Shown: positions 1-10,975, counted from the stretch's first letter. The stretch: 64,000 nucleotides of DNA from Deroplatys truncata (GCA_030765065.1 CM060977.1:92335795-92399794); one strand, 5' to 3'. The notes: generated by a model from the sequence alone, not told the origin. Numbers and translations: made by a program.

Positions 1-55
1 AGATAAAAGATAGGATTATAAAATAAAGTTCCAGAACGAATCCTAATCCTATTCA

Positions 56-345
56 AATTGAGGCATTTATCATACCGTGGCACAAGTTTTTTCAATACCC
101 TCTCTGTGGAAATCTGCCACCTGCGACTTCAACCACTGGTTTACACCGGCATGCAGTTCAGCGTCAGTATCAAAGCATCAATTTGATGCACCAAATTCCG
201 TGAAATTTGGGGAAAACGTTCCGAAAGTTTCGTAATCGTGAAACGACGATTTTCACGAATTTTGTCACAGATTTGCATTGACAGTTCATCAGTCATAAGG
301 CTAGGCCTACCACTGCGATCCTCGTCGTGAACATTGGTAAACTAG
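56..345 (-). pseudogene. mariner deletion derivative, 3' part of a split copy
   Basis: On the minus strand this matches the second half of the mariner derivative at 32281-32993. It holds the end of the N-terminal DNA-binding region (DEDRSGRPSL-like frame), a deletion junction, then the transposase C-terminus (AGVNQWLKS-like frame). The whole catalytic core is missing, so it cannot encode an active transposase. Homology stops at about 345 and resumes at 2098 in the same orientation, so the copy was split by an insertion. The right terminal repeat is not recognisable; similarity fades near base 56. Confidence 0.8.
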
Positions 346-2097
346 TCGCGGGCATCCTTTCCCCAACCGGCTACAAAGCGAACGGAAAGCTTTGAAGCCT
401 GACCATAAACCCATCAGTAAACCATTAGTAGGGTCTTCCCATCCCTTAAATACAACACGTGGTCCTTTCTCGAGCTCCACCAAAGCAAAGCGTTGTTGCA
501 ATGTCATTTCTGCTGTTTCTTCGGTTTTAGCAGCTGTGACTGTTCGCTCGTGCTTTTCTTCCATGTTCAGCTAAGCTTCTATATTACTTCTTCAGAGAAG
601 TTATATAGTGTTTTAATTAGTGCAGTTTTGTAAGTTTAGCAGTGTTTAATAGTTATTAGCGTTTAATAGTTTAATTAAGATGTGGAGACCTTGGGAAACG
701 AACCAAGTTGCTGCCCCTCCGGCCGCACCAGCAAGTGACCCTCTGCCGAATATCAGTAATGCCAAGACCACGAAGAAAAGGGCTACAAAAACTGAATAAG
801 CAAAGCCAGATTTTTATGTGTAATGTTCAAGAACATGTAGAAAAAAACCCTTTATGTGGAAAAATGTTTGTTATTGTTTTGAATTTCTCAAAAACAGCTT
901 AACGATTTTTAGTAAAATACCGCAAGTTTAAGATATTTGCAGGAAAAATAAAATTTGTATCATGAATTCTATATTCTGGGAATAACTTGTAAATTTTTCC
1001 TCGTTCTCAACTTGTTGTATTACTGGTAAATTCTAAGAGAGAGACAAAAGCTTACTTTGCGTAAAATGCAATCTCGGTAAAGGACACATTTTAGTTCAAA
1101 TTGTGTTAACCATTTCCGAGAAATTTTTCGTTGTTGGTTTGAATTTTGAAATATAAGTTGGAAGTCTCTGTTTGTATTTTCCTCGTGGTCATGCTAAGAG
1201 CATGGAATTTCAAAGTCATCATATAGTCATCTGTATTTTAAAAATCTGACTATCGCTTTAGTCTATGTATCCTTATATTTACAACGATATGTGCAATGAA
1301 ATTTTATCTTATTATTTAAGAAGTAGATAGAAGAATAAGCTTTTGTGAAAGTAGTTTGTAGAAGAGTGAGTAGAGATAATCTTGTGAATATAATACATAA
1401 GTTTTTTTTTATTTTCTTTCTTTTGCCTTCGTATTTTTACTTATCCTGCATTTTATAATAAAGCTATTCATTTAAGTAAACAGAAGATGTCATGCTTATA
1501 AATCTTACACCTTAAACAATACACAACTTCTTGTATTAGCTTTATATTAATAAAACATTGTTGTGACACAAGTGATAAAAAACCTTTTACCATAGCTCCG
1601 CGCACAGCATAATCAAAAATGATGCTTTGATTTGGGAGTAAGAGTTCCTTTCAAAATAAATTAATATTTATGTATTTTAATTATTTAATGATAGTCCAAC
1701 AATGTATAGTTTATTCGGGACATGTTTCTAAGTTTCTCTCGGATATGTTAACATGCATTTCCATTCTTGTAGCGCAGTATATTAGTTCAGATCATTCATT
1801 AGTTCAGTTATATTTTAAAGCGTTTGCAACTTAAATGTAATTACTATGCGATTCATAGTTATTTACATAGTTATTTTGTGTGTAAAGCAAGCAGACAAAC
1901 TGCATGATTGTATTCTGTACATGTGGAAATCACCTGCAAATTTTTGCTTTTAAATACTATTTTTAATTTTGGCAACAACGCGCATATGCACATGGATGTC
2001 ACTAAGATTTTATGGTGCTTGCGGTTAGGGAGGGTAGGGAACAAGTGTTTGGCTACTGCACAAAGGCCGCCGCTTGGGGATCCTAAGGCTGCGATGA
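346..2097. other. composite insertion splitting the mariner copy
   Basis: This 1.75-kb stretch sits between two halves of one mariner copy. The flanks suggest a GTA duplication (GTA at about 343-345 and at 2098-2100), but I could not define terminal repeats. It carries an old D repeat in its middle. An 85-codon minus-strand frame near 307-564 starts in the insert and runs out into mariner sequence; it has no family I recognise. Bases 1403-2097 are AT-rich with nothing identified. Confidence 0.45.
905..1402 (+). repeat. repeat D, old diverged copy (long subtype, 3' part)
   Basis: Recognisable D landmarks occur in order: a TTAAGATATTT-like block, TATTCTGGGAATAACTTG, ACTGGTAAATTCTAAG, an ATGGAATTT block, GACTATCGCTTTAG, and a GTAGAGA-type 3' end followed by a T run. 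Divergence is clearly higher than in copies such as 28310-29475, so this is an old insertion. Confidence 0.55.
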
Positions 2098-2430
2098 CTG
2101 TACGACCATTTTTAAAATCAATGCACCATTGCCTGACTTGGCTTTCACTTATTCTTCTCTGCCCGTAAACATCATAAAGTTGAGATAAATTTTAATTGCT
2201 TTGTTCTTTTTAGCCAACAAAAACCTAATCATAGACCACACTTCACAAGTGGGGGATTTTCTATTGCAGGGCACATATTAACAACTCACAGCAAGGAAGG
2301 CACAGTCCTCACGCTACCACAGCTGGATGCGTACTGAATGTAGGAACGTTCTGACACCAGATGTCGGCTCTAGCCCTACTCATCGCCACGATAGGCCAAA
2401 ACGTCTTGGACTTTCTGGACTGTCCTGTAA
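2098..2430 (-). pseudogene. mariner deletion derivative, 5' part of the split copy
   Basis: Read on the minus strand this begins with the mariner terminal repeat (TCCAGAAAGTCCAAGACG), then the untranslated leader and the transposase start (a CAIENPPLVKCGL-like frame), matching the left half of 32281-32993. It stops exactly where the copy at 56-345 resumes. Together they form one element whose left end abuts a SINE B. Confidence 0.78.
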
Positions 2431-2431
2431 C

Positions 2432-2840
2432 ATGTGAGACTCGCATTCAGGAGGTCCCGTATTCAATTCTTGGCGATCGTCTACACTGACCATAGTTTTT
2501 CGTGGCTTCCCGGGTTAATTGGCGAATGCTGGGGCGGATTCGCATTTCCAAATTCTCTTCATCCCGTTTCCTTCTCATCCTTCAGGCGTGTTTTAGGTTT
2601 CGAGGCGTATGGCGGTGTCGGACAGATCGCGCGGTTGCTTGCTTAAAGGAAAGGGTATTTCCTGTGGACTCTAGAGGGTTGCTTGGTCGACGGGTCTCTA
2701 GAAAGCTCCAGCAACAGGATGTGTCTTCGGATCTGGATTTGTTAGGCACTTTCGCACGTCTCTATGGCTTGTCTGTCTGCGGCCTTTGGCCTCATGCGGT
2801 TACCTCACTTAATTCCTTCCTCCTAAGGGGCTGGTAGTCA
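2432..2840 (+). repeat. SINE B copy (tRNA-like head degraded)
   Basis: The head keeps GCATTCAGGAGGTCCCGTAT, equivalent to the B-box region of better copies, followed by the family landmarks CGTGGCTTCCCGGGT, GGCGAATGCTGGGG and a 3' TTCCTTCCTCCTAAGGGG end. The A-box portion is missing. The frames across it are chance. Confidence 0.7.
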
Positions 2841-3244
2841 CAATAGATCATTGTAAGCCGCAGTGTGGGTGTTGTTCACCCTTACAAGAAAGAAAACACG
2901 TATGCATGCACTTATATCACTTCTGAACACTTAAAGAGCACATAAATTTGGTCTAGTAAGACCTTCCTCTTAATTAATAGCTTGCTGATAAATTGTGTTT
3001 TCGAAACAAAGCTATTTTACCAAAAAGAACAATTACTGGTTTAGCTAAAGCTTGGAGCTATTGTCTCATGAATTTCATTTCCTCCTCTCTGTTCCTCTCA
3101 GCAGGCTCACGTATGCTGTAAGTGAACCAATTTGCTTCGTGTTACAGCTTTAGCAGGAAGCGGTGCTGAAACTACTCGACACTTAAGTGTAGCCAGTTTC
3201 CAGACAAACACATCCCTGAAAGCTTTAAAGATTGACCTGTTTCC
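2841..3244. other. unassigned stretch
   Basis: AT-rich sequence between a SINE B and a D fragment. A short minus-strand frame (69 codons) overlaps it but has no recognisable domain. Confidence 0.4.
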
Positions 3245-3465
3245 TTTCTCAACTGCTTTCCTATAGTAAGTGGAGCAGTATTGCATTCCACCCAAAAATT
3301 CTATACTCAGATTCACTTGACATACACCTTTTGAGGCTCCCTGAATCCATAAAACAAACTTTTTTTAGAAAAAGATCTGCGCGCGTTTATGTATGTGCAT
3401 CTGAACAGCATATCTCAAAAGCAAAAAGTCCATTAAATACCAAACTGGTATTCTAACTTTGTCCA
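3245..3465 (+). repeat. repeat D fragment (5' part)
   Basis: Contains the D 5' landmarks: a CTTTCTC-like start, GTATTGCATTCCACCCAAAAATTC, CTGAATCC, and the ACCAAACTGGTATT block. It is truncated where the decayed gypsy LTR begins. Confidence 0.7.
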
Positions 3466-4078
3466 GTTGTTCAACTGTCACTTCTCTAAGTGACTTATTA
3501 CTCGTAGGATTAATAATGCTATCAGGACATGATAGGTAAATGGACAAATAATTCCAATAAATAATTTCTATATATTAAATAAATACGTAAGGTAAAAGGA
3601 AGGAGTTTCAGTTTTGTAAGTGGATAAGAAAGTCATTACCAGAAAATTATGTGTTCAGGAAAAGCATTTGACGTAACGCAGCCTCTTCACGCCGGATGTT
3701 TCACTTCACTTGGGAGTCGAACACAACCAGTCGCTCCGCAGTAGCACTCGCTGCAAACAGCCGTTGTGAACTGCTCTTGAAGGCAACCAGAGACTAACGC
3801 GCTCACTGACTCAAATAGCTTATTCCACTCGCACTGACTCAACTGCCTCGAGAGCGTTTACTTATATAGTGAACGGAATCTTTCTACTAGATATTTGAAG
3901 GTTGTAGAACTATTTGGACACACTTCCTGGAGGAGGGGGGAGAAGCTTCCAAAAGTTTCTAGTTATCTCCCAATAATGCGTCCGGTGCTTACGCTGGCGA
4001 GCGACTGTTATCGTTGATACTTCGACCGCTCGACGCCGACCTCCCGATAACCTTTTGCAATAACCACCGCGTCTCACA
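3466..4078 (-). repeat. 3' LTR of decayed Ty3/gypsy-like element
   Basis: On the minus strand it starts TGTGAGACGCGG after a purine-rich tract (GAGGAGGGAGC, likely polypurine tract), runs through a GTTATCGTTGATAC-type block shared with 5150-5585, and ends near AACTGGACAAAG. It is longer than its partner because of extra AT-rich sequence near 3500-3670. The two LTRs are strongly diverged, so the insertion is old. Confidence 0.6.
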
Positions 4079-5149
4079 GCTCCCTCCTCAGAAATGTCCG
4101 ACCAGAATAGCTCCACGATCTGTAGCAGGGCGATCACAAGAATACTACCGGCTTCCTCCCCGAATGAGCGACAGGAGCCCAGGATCTTTGACACAAATGT
4201 CCAATGGCATGCATCACCTCTCCACGTCACTTCGAAGATGCAACCAATAGAATCGGCGACGTAGTTTTCTCGGGGCTTCATTCGCTCTCCAGGTGTCCGC
4301 CGGTAGTGTTGACATGGGTTACCTCGAGGACTTCATTCAGCGTTTTCTTCGGGAGCTCCAGTTGGTCAACCTTAGGCCTTCTGGCTACGAACTGTAGTCT
4401 ATAATATATTATTTTAACAATGGGAGTGTGGGAGTACACCTGGCGTATTGTAGATTTTATTCTATTTTAATTTTATTAATTTTACTCCATTTGGTACACG
4501 TTCCTGACTACCAGGGTGTTCCACCGCGTCCAACAGCTCTTATAACTCGGGCCTCTGGGAGAAACATCCACTCACGGGGGTCGTACGCCAGATTCGTTAT
4601 CCTTCAGGATCTGCTTATGTCTCGATTCTCCAGGTGCTCCCTCTTAAGGTCTCTTCGCCCCAACCAACAACGGTTGCACCATAACTGGGTATAGGACTGC
4701 AGCACTCTCCGTTACCAGCTGGTCCAAACGCACGTCCATTGTGGTCTCTATCATCCACTTGCTTTGCTTCGTCTACCTGTGTTTTCGTTTTTCTTATTTA
4801 GACGCTCCTCCACCGCATTAATGCCCTTTTCCATATCATTTAATTTCCCTCAAATACATTGTAAAGCCGCGTCTTTCAGGGCTTTCACAGATGCCCTTAT
4901 CTAAAATTTGACGGTATCATTGTGAAAACCTAGCTGGAATTTAATTTTCTCTGTTTCAGTCTGCATTTCTGTTTTCCACACTTCATTTTACTTTTCAATT
5001 CCTCCATTTCGGTCTTCATTTCTGTTCCCATCTTGTCCATTCCGGATTTTTTGTCTTCATTTCACTCACAATGTTCTCCTTCTTTCCGGCCAAAATCTTT
5101 CTTTTTAAAATTTCTTGCATACTAACTTTTTAATCCCCTCCTGGCACCA
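4079..5149 (-). pseudogene. Ty3/gypsy-like element internal region, decayed gag/pol
   Basis: Just inside the minus-strand 5' LTR lies TTGGTGCCAGGAGGGG, a plausible tRNA primer-binding site. It is followed by a gag-like start whose frames are rich in Met, Lys and Glu in coiled-coil style (MKTEME, KSKM, AVEERLNKK fragments). Near 4290-4340 a frame reads VTHVNTTGGHL, resembling the H2C2 zinc-finger start of a gypsy integrase. Stops and frameshifts are frequent, and most of protease, RT and integrase are absent, so there is a large internal deletion. Family placement rests on these fragments plus the LTR layout. Confidence 0.5.
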
Positions 5150-5585
5150 ATGTTGCTTTGTCCAGTTTTTTAAATGTCACTTTTTTCAGTTCTCACTGTC
5201 ACTGTTTCGGTTTTATCTGTCATTGCTTCGTTTTTATGTTGCTCACCTTCACTGGGAGTTCACTTCAGTACTGTCACTTCACTGCGGTGATCTGGTTCAA
5301 TTCTCCGTCTCTTCACTTCTTTCGAGACGTAGCATCTTCACTCCGGGCGGTTCACTTTACGGGGAGTGGAACACAGCCATCCAATGCGCTCAGAAAAGGC
5401 TCTAGTACTATTTCGACGCACTTCTTTGAGGCGGGGGAGGAAATTCTTCCAGAATGCTCTAGTTATCTCCTGATAGCGCGCTCGGTGTTTGCGTTGGCCA
5501 GCGGCCGTTATCGTTGTTTACTTCCAGAACTCGGTGCCGGCCTCAGAATAACCTTGGGTCATAGCCGCTGCGTCATAATATGTTT
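5150..5585 (-). repeat. 5' LTR of decayed Ty3/gypsy-like element
   Basis: This pairs with the LTR at 3466-4078: shared blocks include CTCTAGTTATCTCC, GCCGTTATCGTTG and GTGGAACACAGCCATCC. On the minus strand it ends ACTGGACAAAGCAACA directly before the primer-binding site. A related solo LTR lies at 41082-41541 on the other strand. Confidence 0.6.
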
Positions 5586-5593
5586 TGAGTCCT

Positions 5594-5843
5594 CCCTGAG
5601 CCCAAAAATATATTTTTAAAGAAAGGTCTGTAGGTATGTCTGTGAACAGCGTGTCTCAAAAACGGAAAGTCGTTTAAATACTAAACTTGATATTTAATTT
5701 CAGTATCTTTCAAGGGCGTTATACAAAGATTTTCAAGATAATCCCCACCCTAACTACCCTTTACACAGAACATTTTTCAAAATATTAATTTTCTCAAAAG
5801 ATTCTCTAACGATTTTGATTAAAATACCATATATTAACAATAG
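5594..5843 (+). repeat. repeat D fragment interrupted by SINE A
   Basis: D middle section with GTATCTTTCAAGGG, TACCCTTTACACAGAAC and GATTTTGATTAAAATACCAT. It ends at the target site of the SINE A copy; a few D-like bases continue after that SINE. Confidence 0.75.
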
Positions 5844-6159
5844 GCGCCTCTCACCGAGGCGGCCCGGGTTCAATCCCAGGGACCTGCATGTGGGATTTGT
5901 GTGGACGAAGCGGCGTCTGGGCGGGTTTTCTCCGGTTTCCCCCGCCATTCCACCAACTGCTCCATCATCACCTTTCCTTTCATCAGTTTCACCAACATTT
6001 CGTTTCATCCACTTCCTTCATCCCATACCAGGCATCGGGCTGATCACCCATCCTGGATGCTCTGTCTGATCCATGAGTGTCTGCTCCTCGACGGGCCTCT
6101 GACCCCAGGCACCCGCTTGTAAGTCCTACATAAGAGGAGGGTAAACAGATAATGAATGA
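5844..6159 (+). repeat. SINE A copy lacking the A-box region, with 13-bp target duplication
   Basis: The tRNA-derived head is cut: the copy starts GCGCCTCTCACCGAGG and lacks the GTGGCCGAGTGGTTAGAC A-box segment present in the full copies. It keeps the B box (GGGTTCAATCCC), the CTGGGCGGGTTTTCTCCGG body and the GTAAACAGATAATGAATGAA tail. It is bracketed by the direct repeat ATATTAACAATAG at 5831-5843 and 6160-6172. This shows LINE-type retroposition of a 5'-truncated or A-box-deleted copy. Confidence 0.88.
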
Positions 6160-6172
6160 ATATTAACAATAG

Positions 6173-6580
6173 ATTACGATACAAGGGGTAAAAGTGTGAC
6201 ATTTTGAATTTGTAAAATTAAAAATCTTATTTTGAATTTCGAATTTGTAAAATATCAATAATATTGTATTGGATCCTGAAACTAACAGAGATGACGTTTA
6301 GAACGCGTTCTTCAAACAACAGAAATGGCGTTAGAAAGCGAGATTTCAGATGCTTTGTTCTTTGGTTGATTCGCTAGCAGTTCACCATGTTTTGCCTTAA
6401 ACCAGGCAATGAACGATTAAATGATGCTATATCATATTGCTTTCTGGATTTTTGGGTAAGTACTTCTAGTGTTATTTTTTCTGTTGCTTCTGTAATTTTA
6501 CTTCCGTTTCAGTTTGTTCTGAATTCATAATTTCCGCTATTTAACCTTTATGTAGGTATACCAGATAAAAGAATAACATT
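6173..6580. other. unassigned AT-rich stretch
   Basis: No recognisable gene or repeat beyond short local duplications (TTTTGAATTT and TTGTAAAAT motifs near 6200-6250). Confidence 0.4.
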
Positions 6581-6586
6581 TTAGAT

Positions 6587-7255
6587 AAAAAAAAATCTGA
6601 TGTATTACACTATTACACTCGCATGACTTTCTCTACCCTTGTACAAACTATTTTTACAAACGTTTATTCTTTATATGCTTCATGTTAATCGACATATCGA
6701 GATGTCAATCTTATTGCTAATTTTCTTGTAGATGCAAGGGGAATATGGTAGGTTATAAGCGATAGTCAAATCTTTTAAGCGTTGGTTGCTATGTGGCGCA
6801 TTCCAATCTCTTTGCATGTCCAGGACATAAACAAAATGAATAGCGAATCTGAGAAAAAGTATAAGTATTGGAAAATTTAAGGGAATAACAAGCAATATCT
6901 CGAAAACGGTTCGCTCAACAAAAGAAATGTATATGACATAAATTGTGTATTTTAATGCGATCTACATTTTTTGTGTAGTAAAATTTTGTCTATCTCTTAT
7001 GGTTTACCAGTTATGCAAAAGTCGTTTACAATGAAGAATACTTTTGGAGACATTCCCAGAAAATTCAAGATATACATTTTATTTGTCATGAAAATATCTT
7101 AAACACATGATATTTTAATCAAAATCGTTAGAGCCATTTTTGAGAAAATTAAAATTTCTGAAAATGTTCCATGTAAAGGGTAGTCTGGGGTGGGGGGATT
7201 TTCTTGAAAACTTTCGTGTCGCATCTCTGGAAGATACGAATCAAAATACCAAGTT
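6587..7255 (-). repeat. repeat D1 copy, truncated at its 5' end
   Basis: Plus-strand reading starts TCTGATGTATTACAC (the reversed D 3' end) and passes GACTTTCTCTACCCTTG, ATGCAAGGGGAATATGG, GCATGTCCAGGACATA, TATGGTTTACCAGTTATG and GGTAGTCTGGGGTGGGGGG. The remaining D 5' end is cut by the SINE A fragment that follows. Confidence 0.85.
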
Positions 7256-7343
7256 TGACGGGCCTCTGACCCCAGGCACCTGCTTGTAAGTCCTGGGGGT
7301 GTAAGTCCTATACAAGAGGAGGGTAAACACATAATGAATGTAT
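7256..7343 (+). repeat. SINE A 3'-end fragment
   Basis: Only the last ~88 bases of the SINE are present: GACGGGCCTCTGACCCCAGG to ATAATGAATG. This is a severe 5' truncation, as expected for target-primed retroposition. Confidence 0.85.
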
Positions 7344-7346
7344 TTC

Positions 7347-7704
7347 AAGTTCCTGATTGGCTAATTTTACTCCAATGGAATACTTTTATTTAACTTTCAG
7401 CTAGTAATTACTAGTAGCATTATTAAACTATCCAATTCATTATTGCTTCAAGGTTACCTCATTATTACCTCATTGTTAGCAACTTTCGGCTTCTATTCTC
7501 ACAGCCCCTACATTGTTAAATTACTTAATACATTCACATAACATCATTATACATGTAAACAATAATATCAACATATACAATGCCAGTAATATATACGTTT
7601 TACGTATTGTGGTATACACATATTGCTTTAAGGTGGGCTGTTATTATATTTTATATTATATAATTAGACTGAAATCATTTAAGTGTTAAAATACTGCCTC
7701 ACAT
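7347..7704 (-). repeat. LTR E fragment (5' half of LTR, minus orientation)
   Basis: Reverse complement of the LTR at 10203-10975. It contains the TGTGAGGCAGTATT start (at 7695-7704), the CAATGAGGTAATAATGAGG block, and the CCAATCAG-type CCAAT boxes. No second LTR is nearby. Confidence 0.65.
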
Positions 7705-8232
7705 TCGAATGACGCCCGCATCCCAGGGTCACATGTGGGCGCAGTTCACTGGAGCTTTATGTCTCTTTACTCCCCATAAGGGGGAGTTCTGAACCCTTCA
7801 GCTGCCTGGTGAGAGCGCTGCGGACCCTGACCACTCGTGTGTAGTACGCTGGGTCAACGTCCGAGCCCCACCGGCAGGGCTGCCGTTTGGATTGAGTTGA
7901 ACTCGGCGGGGCAGTGGTTCCCGATACCCATGGGAGATGGGGGACGTCAGGGCAGTTTTTCGTCCAGGCGGGGTTTGAGAACCTCAAGGTCCTCCGGTAC
8001 CGCCTGTATAGCCGGCTGCTAGATTGCTGTCGGCCTTACCGAGGTTCTTACGCAGTCTTACCCTTTTTGAGGTTGACGCGAGTAAGTGGCGTATCCAATT
8101 CCACCGTGTAATGGGGGGCCGAATTAAAATTTTCAGGTGCCGCCCAAAGGAAAAGCTCTCGGGGGTGGACGATGCCCGCCTCCCAGGGTCACGTGGGGCC
8201 CAGTCTCCTGCTGCCTTAGCGTACTGTATAGA
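7705..8232. repeat. GC-rich island of unknown repeat, with terminal direct repeats
   Basis: Base composition is sharply richer in G+C than its surroundings. A ~30-bp motif occurs at both ends in the same orientation: CCCGCATCCCAGGGTCACAT near 7714 and CCCGCCTCCCAGGGTCACGT near 8173. There is no tRNA-like promoter and the frames are inconsistent. It may be a repeat unit plus the start of the next, or the duplicated flank of an insertion. Confidence 0.5.
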
Positions 8233-8242
8233 TGGGTTATGA

Positions 8243-8345
8243 AGGTTTATCTCAATTAAAATAAAGTAGGTACTCGTTGAAGAAAGCTTGTGTAGGAATA
8301 GTTGGTAGGCGAGTAAGTAGAGAAAGTTGTGTGTATGGAACACGT
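8243..8345 (+). repeat. repeat D 3'-end fragment
   Basis: Matches the long-subtype D 3' end: TAAAATAAAGTAGGTA, GGAATAGTTGGTAGGCGAGTA, GTAGAGAAAGT. Boundaries are approximate. Confidence 0.55.
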
Positions 8346-8885
8346 GTCTTCTGAAAGTGATTTAAAGGGAGAAGCCTTACTTCTGTCACAACCTGTTAAT
8401 TTCGACATTCTGTCTACAAAACGCACTGTAATGACTTTTTGTCCTGTATGTGTTGTTACATTCAATGTAATTGTTATAAATTGCGACTGTAATTGCAGTG
8501 TATCAAATATACTGCAAGGTTTTGCTGCTTTAATGGGCGTTTTTAACAGTACAATCAGTAAATAAGTTCTTTCAAAGGGTAAATAATCCGTCAAATTTAT
8601 GTGGCAACATGGCTGAATTATAGTTGTTGCCAGCAATTACACGTTAGCCGTACAAATCAAAGTACTGCCCAGCTAAAAAGCAGCGACACTAAAACGTTTG
8701 CCGACATGTTGGCATCAGTTTCTCTAACATGACCTATATCAATTTTCTACTTCTCTAAAATCCTACTAGGTTGCTCACTTGCTCAATTGTTACTTTCATT
8801 ACCACGTACATAGGCGGAGAAGGTAGATGGCAATCCAAAAAATTAAATCCCGAGGTTTCTACGGAAATACATGCTTTGAGGCCCC
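8346..8885. other. unassigned stretch
   Basis: AT-rich sequence with overlapping short frames on both strands (126 codons minus, 78 codons plus). They shadow each other and show no domain. Confidence 0.4.
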
Positions 8886-8892
8886 CTAAATA

Positions 8893-9711
8893 AAAAATCT
8901 GATGTGCACTCACATGACTTTCTTTACTCTTGTATAAGCTCTTTTTACAAACGCTTATTCTCCATCTACTTCATGTTAATCGAGATATCGAGATGGTAAT
9001 ATTATTGCTAATTTTCTAGTAGGTGTAAGGGGAATATGGTAGGTTATAAACGATAGTCAAATATTTTAAGAGCTGGTTGCTATGTGGAGCATTCTATTCT
9101 CTTTGTATGTCCAGGGCATAAAATAAACGTTTAACGAAAAAAGTTTGAGAAAAAGTATAAATATTGGAAAATTCAAACAAATAATAAGGAATATCTCAGA
9201 AATGATTAATTCGACAAAAAATGTATACCTATTACATAAATTGTGTGTTTTAGCAAGCCCTACATTTTTTGTGTAGAAAAAGTTTGTCTATCTCTAACGG
9301 TTTACCAGTTCCGCTAAAGTCATTCACACAGAAGAGGACTTTTCCCAGAAAATTCAAGATGTACATTTTATTTGTCATGAAAATACCTTAGATATATGAT
9401 ATTTAAATAAAAATTGTTAGAGCCATTTTTTAGAAAATCTAAATGTTCAATTAAAGATTAGTCTCAGGTGGGGGAAGTCTTTGTGTCGCATCTTTCAAAG
9501 ATACTGAACCTAAATACCAAGTTTGGTATTTATCCGAGTATGTGTTTTGAGTTATGCTGTTTAAGACACAGACACACACACGGACCTTTTCCTTTTTTGG
9601 TTTCAGGGGTCTCAAATCTTGTATTTTCTCAAAACTTGTGAATATCGTTACCGCATTTTTGTGTGGAATGCTCTATTTCCCCTACTTACAGGTTACAGCG
9701 TAATAGAGAAA
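8893..9711 (-). repeat. repeat D1, near-complete copy
   Basis: Reads TCTGATGTGCACTCACATGAC through TATGTCCAGGGCATA, ACGGTTTACCAGTT, CCAAATACCAAG-like and ACACACACGGACC to the GTAATAGAGAAAGG end. All D1 landmarks are in order. It abuts a forward D copy head to head. Confidence 0.85.
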
Positions 9712-9742
9712 GGAAAAAAAAGGATTTTCAGAAAAAAGTCCT

Positions 9743-9800
9743 GTATTGTATTGTATTGTATTGTATTGTATTGTATTGTATTGTATTGTAATGTAATGTG
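9743..9800 (+). repeat. (GTATT)n pentanucleotide microsatellite
   Basis: About ten GTATT units ending in an ATGTAATGTG variant. It lies at the same place in D where other copies carry CA/TG runs, so it grew inside the D element. Confidence 0.95.
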
Positions 9801-10202
9801 TGTCTATGGGCAGCACAACTCAGTACGAAAAGTAGGACAAATAATAAACTTGGTATTTGGTTTCAGTATGCCTCAAAGATGCAACACGCAGATTTTCAAG
9901 AAAATCCACTCACCCTAAACTATCGTTTACATGGAGGACTTTTCGAAATTTTTTATTTTATAAAATAAATGGCTATAACGGTTTTGATCAAAACATTTTA
10001 TATTAATGATACTTATGATAAACAAAATGTATATCTTTAATTTTCTGGGAATCACCTGTGCAGTCCACACCATCCGGAAGAAGCTCATAAATGTTAAGCG
10101 ATAGACGAAAGGTGCTATATGTCTTTAAAACACATAATTTATTTCAGATAACCTTTTGTGGCATCAGCCATTTCCAAGGTATGCGTTATTGATTGTTCGA
10201 AT

Positions 10203-10975
10203 TTGAGGCAGTATTTTTATCACTTAAATAATATCAGTCTAATTATATAATATAAAATATAATAACAGCCCGCCTTAAAGCAATATGTGTGTGCCTATAA
10301 TATATAAAAAGTGTATACTACAGTCATTGTATCATGTTTATATTATAATGTGCATGTATAATAATGTTAAGTGAATGTTTTATGTAATTTAACAATGTAG
10401 GAGCTGTGAGAATAGAAACAAGCTGTTTTTCGTAGCAAACAGACTTATAAAGTAGAAGCCGAAAGTTGCTAACAATGAGGTGACAATGAGGTAACCTTGA
10501 GATAACAATGAATTGGTAAGTTTAACAAAGGCTACTGATAGTTCTTGGAGCAATAATAATGTATTTAAAACCGTTTATAAATAGCCAATCAAAAACTAGA
10601 AATGCTCTAAGTTAAATAAAGTATTCTATTGGAGTAGAATTAACCAATCAGAGACTTGAAATAGAGTAAACGTATGAATTTAGGCTGTAGACGCTAGAAG
10701 GCAGCGTTCTCGAACAGTTTTCTCGGTACGTATTCAGTGTGAGACATAAAAAAATTCATTACGGCTTGAATAATATAAGTTTACGTGTTTAAAAAGTTAA
10801 AAATAACAATAATCTCACGGCTCTACAGTATGATATTTCAGTGAAGTGTTATTTAATCGTGTGAAGGATTAATAAAAGGAGTGAAGTGAAAAATTATAAT
10901 TTGTGTAAGGTTTCATTCTTTAGCCGTGCTACCCCTGCTAAGAGATACGTGTTTATGACGCAGCCGGGGAATACA
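10203..10975 (+). repeat. LTR E (single LTR)
   Basis: An LTR-like unit starting TTGAGGCAGTATTTTTATC. It has CCAAT-type boxes (AGCCAATCAAAA, AACCAATCAGAGAC), promoter-like AT-rich sequence, several AATAA motifs (ATTAATAAAAGGAGTG) and an end near GACGCAGCCGGGGAATA. The copy at 30172-31790 is collinear. No internal coding region or second LTR follows. Confidence 0.6.

Noticed and set aside
307..564. 85-codon minus frame as a host gene
   Set aside because: Its 3' end runs into mariner sequence and no domain is recognisable.
4014..4281. 123-codon minus frame (3910-4281) and overlapping plus frame
   Set aside because: Crosses the LTR/internal boundary of a decayed element; only short integrase-like traces are credible.
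5158..5619. 153-codon plus-strand frame
   Set aside because: Antisense to a gypsy-like LTR; not conserved in the paired LTR or the solo LTR.
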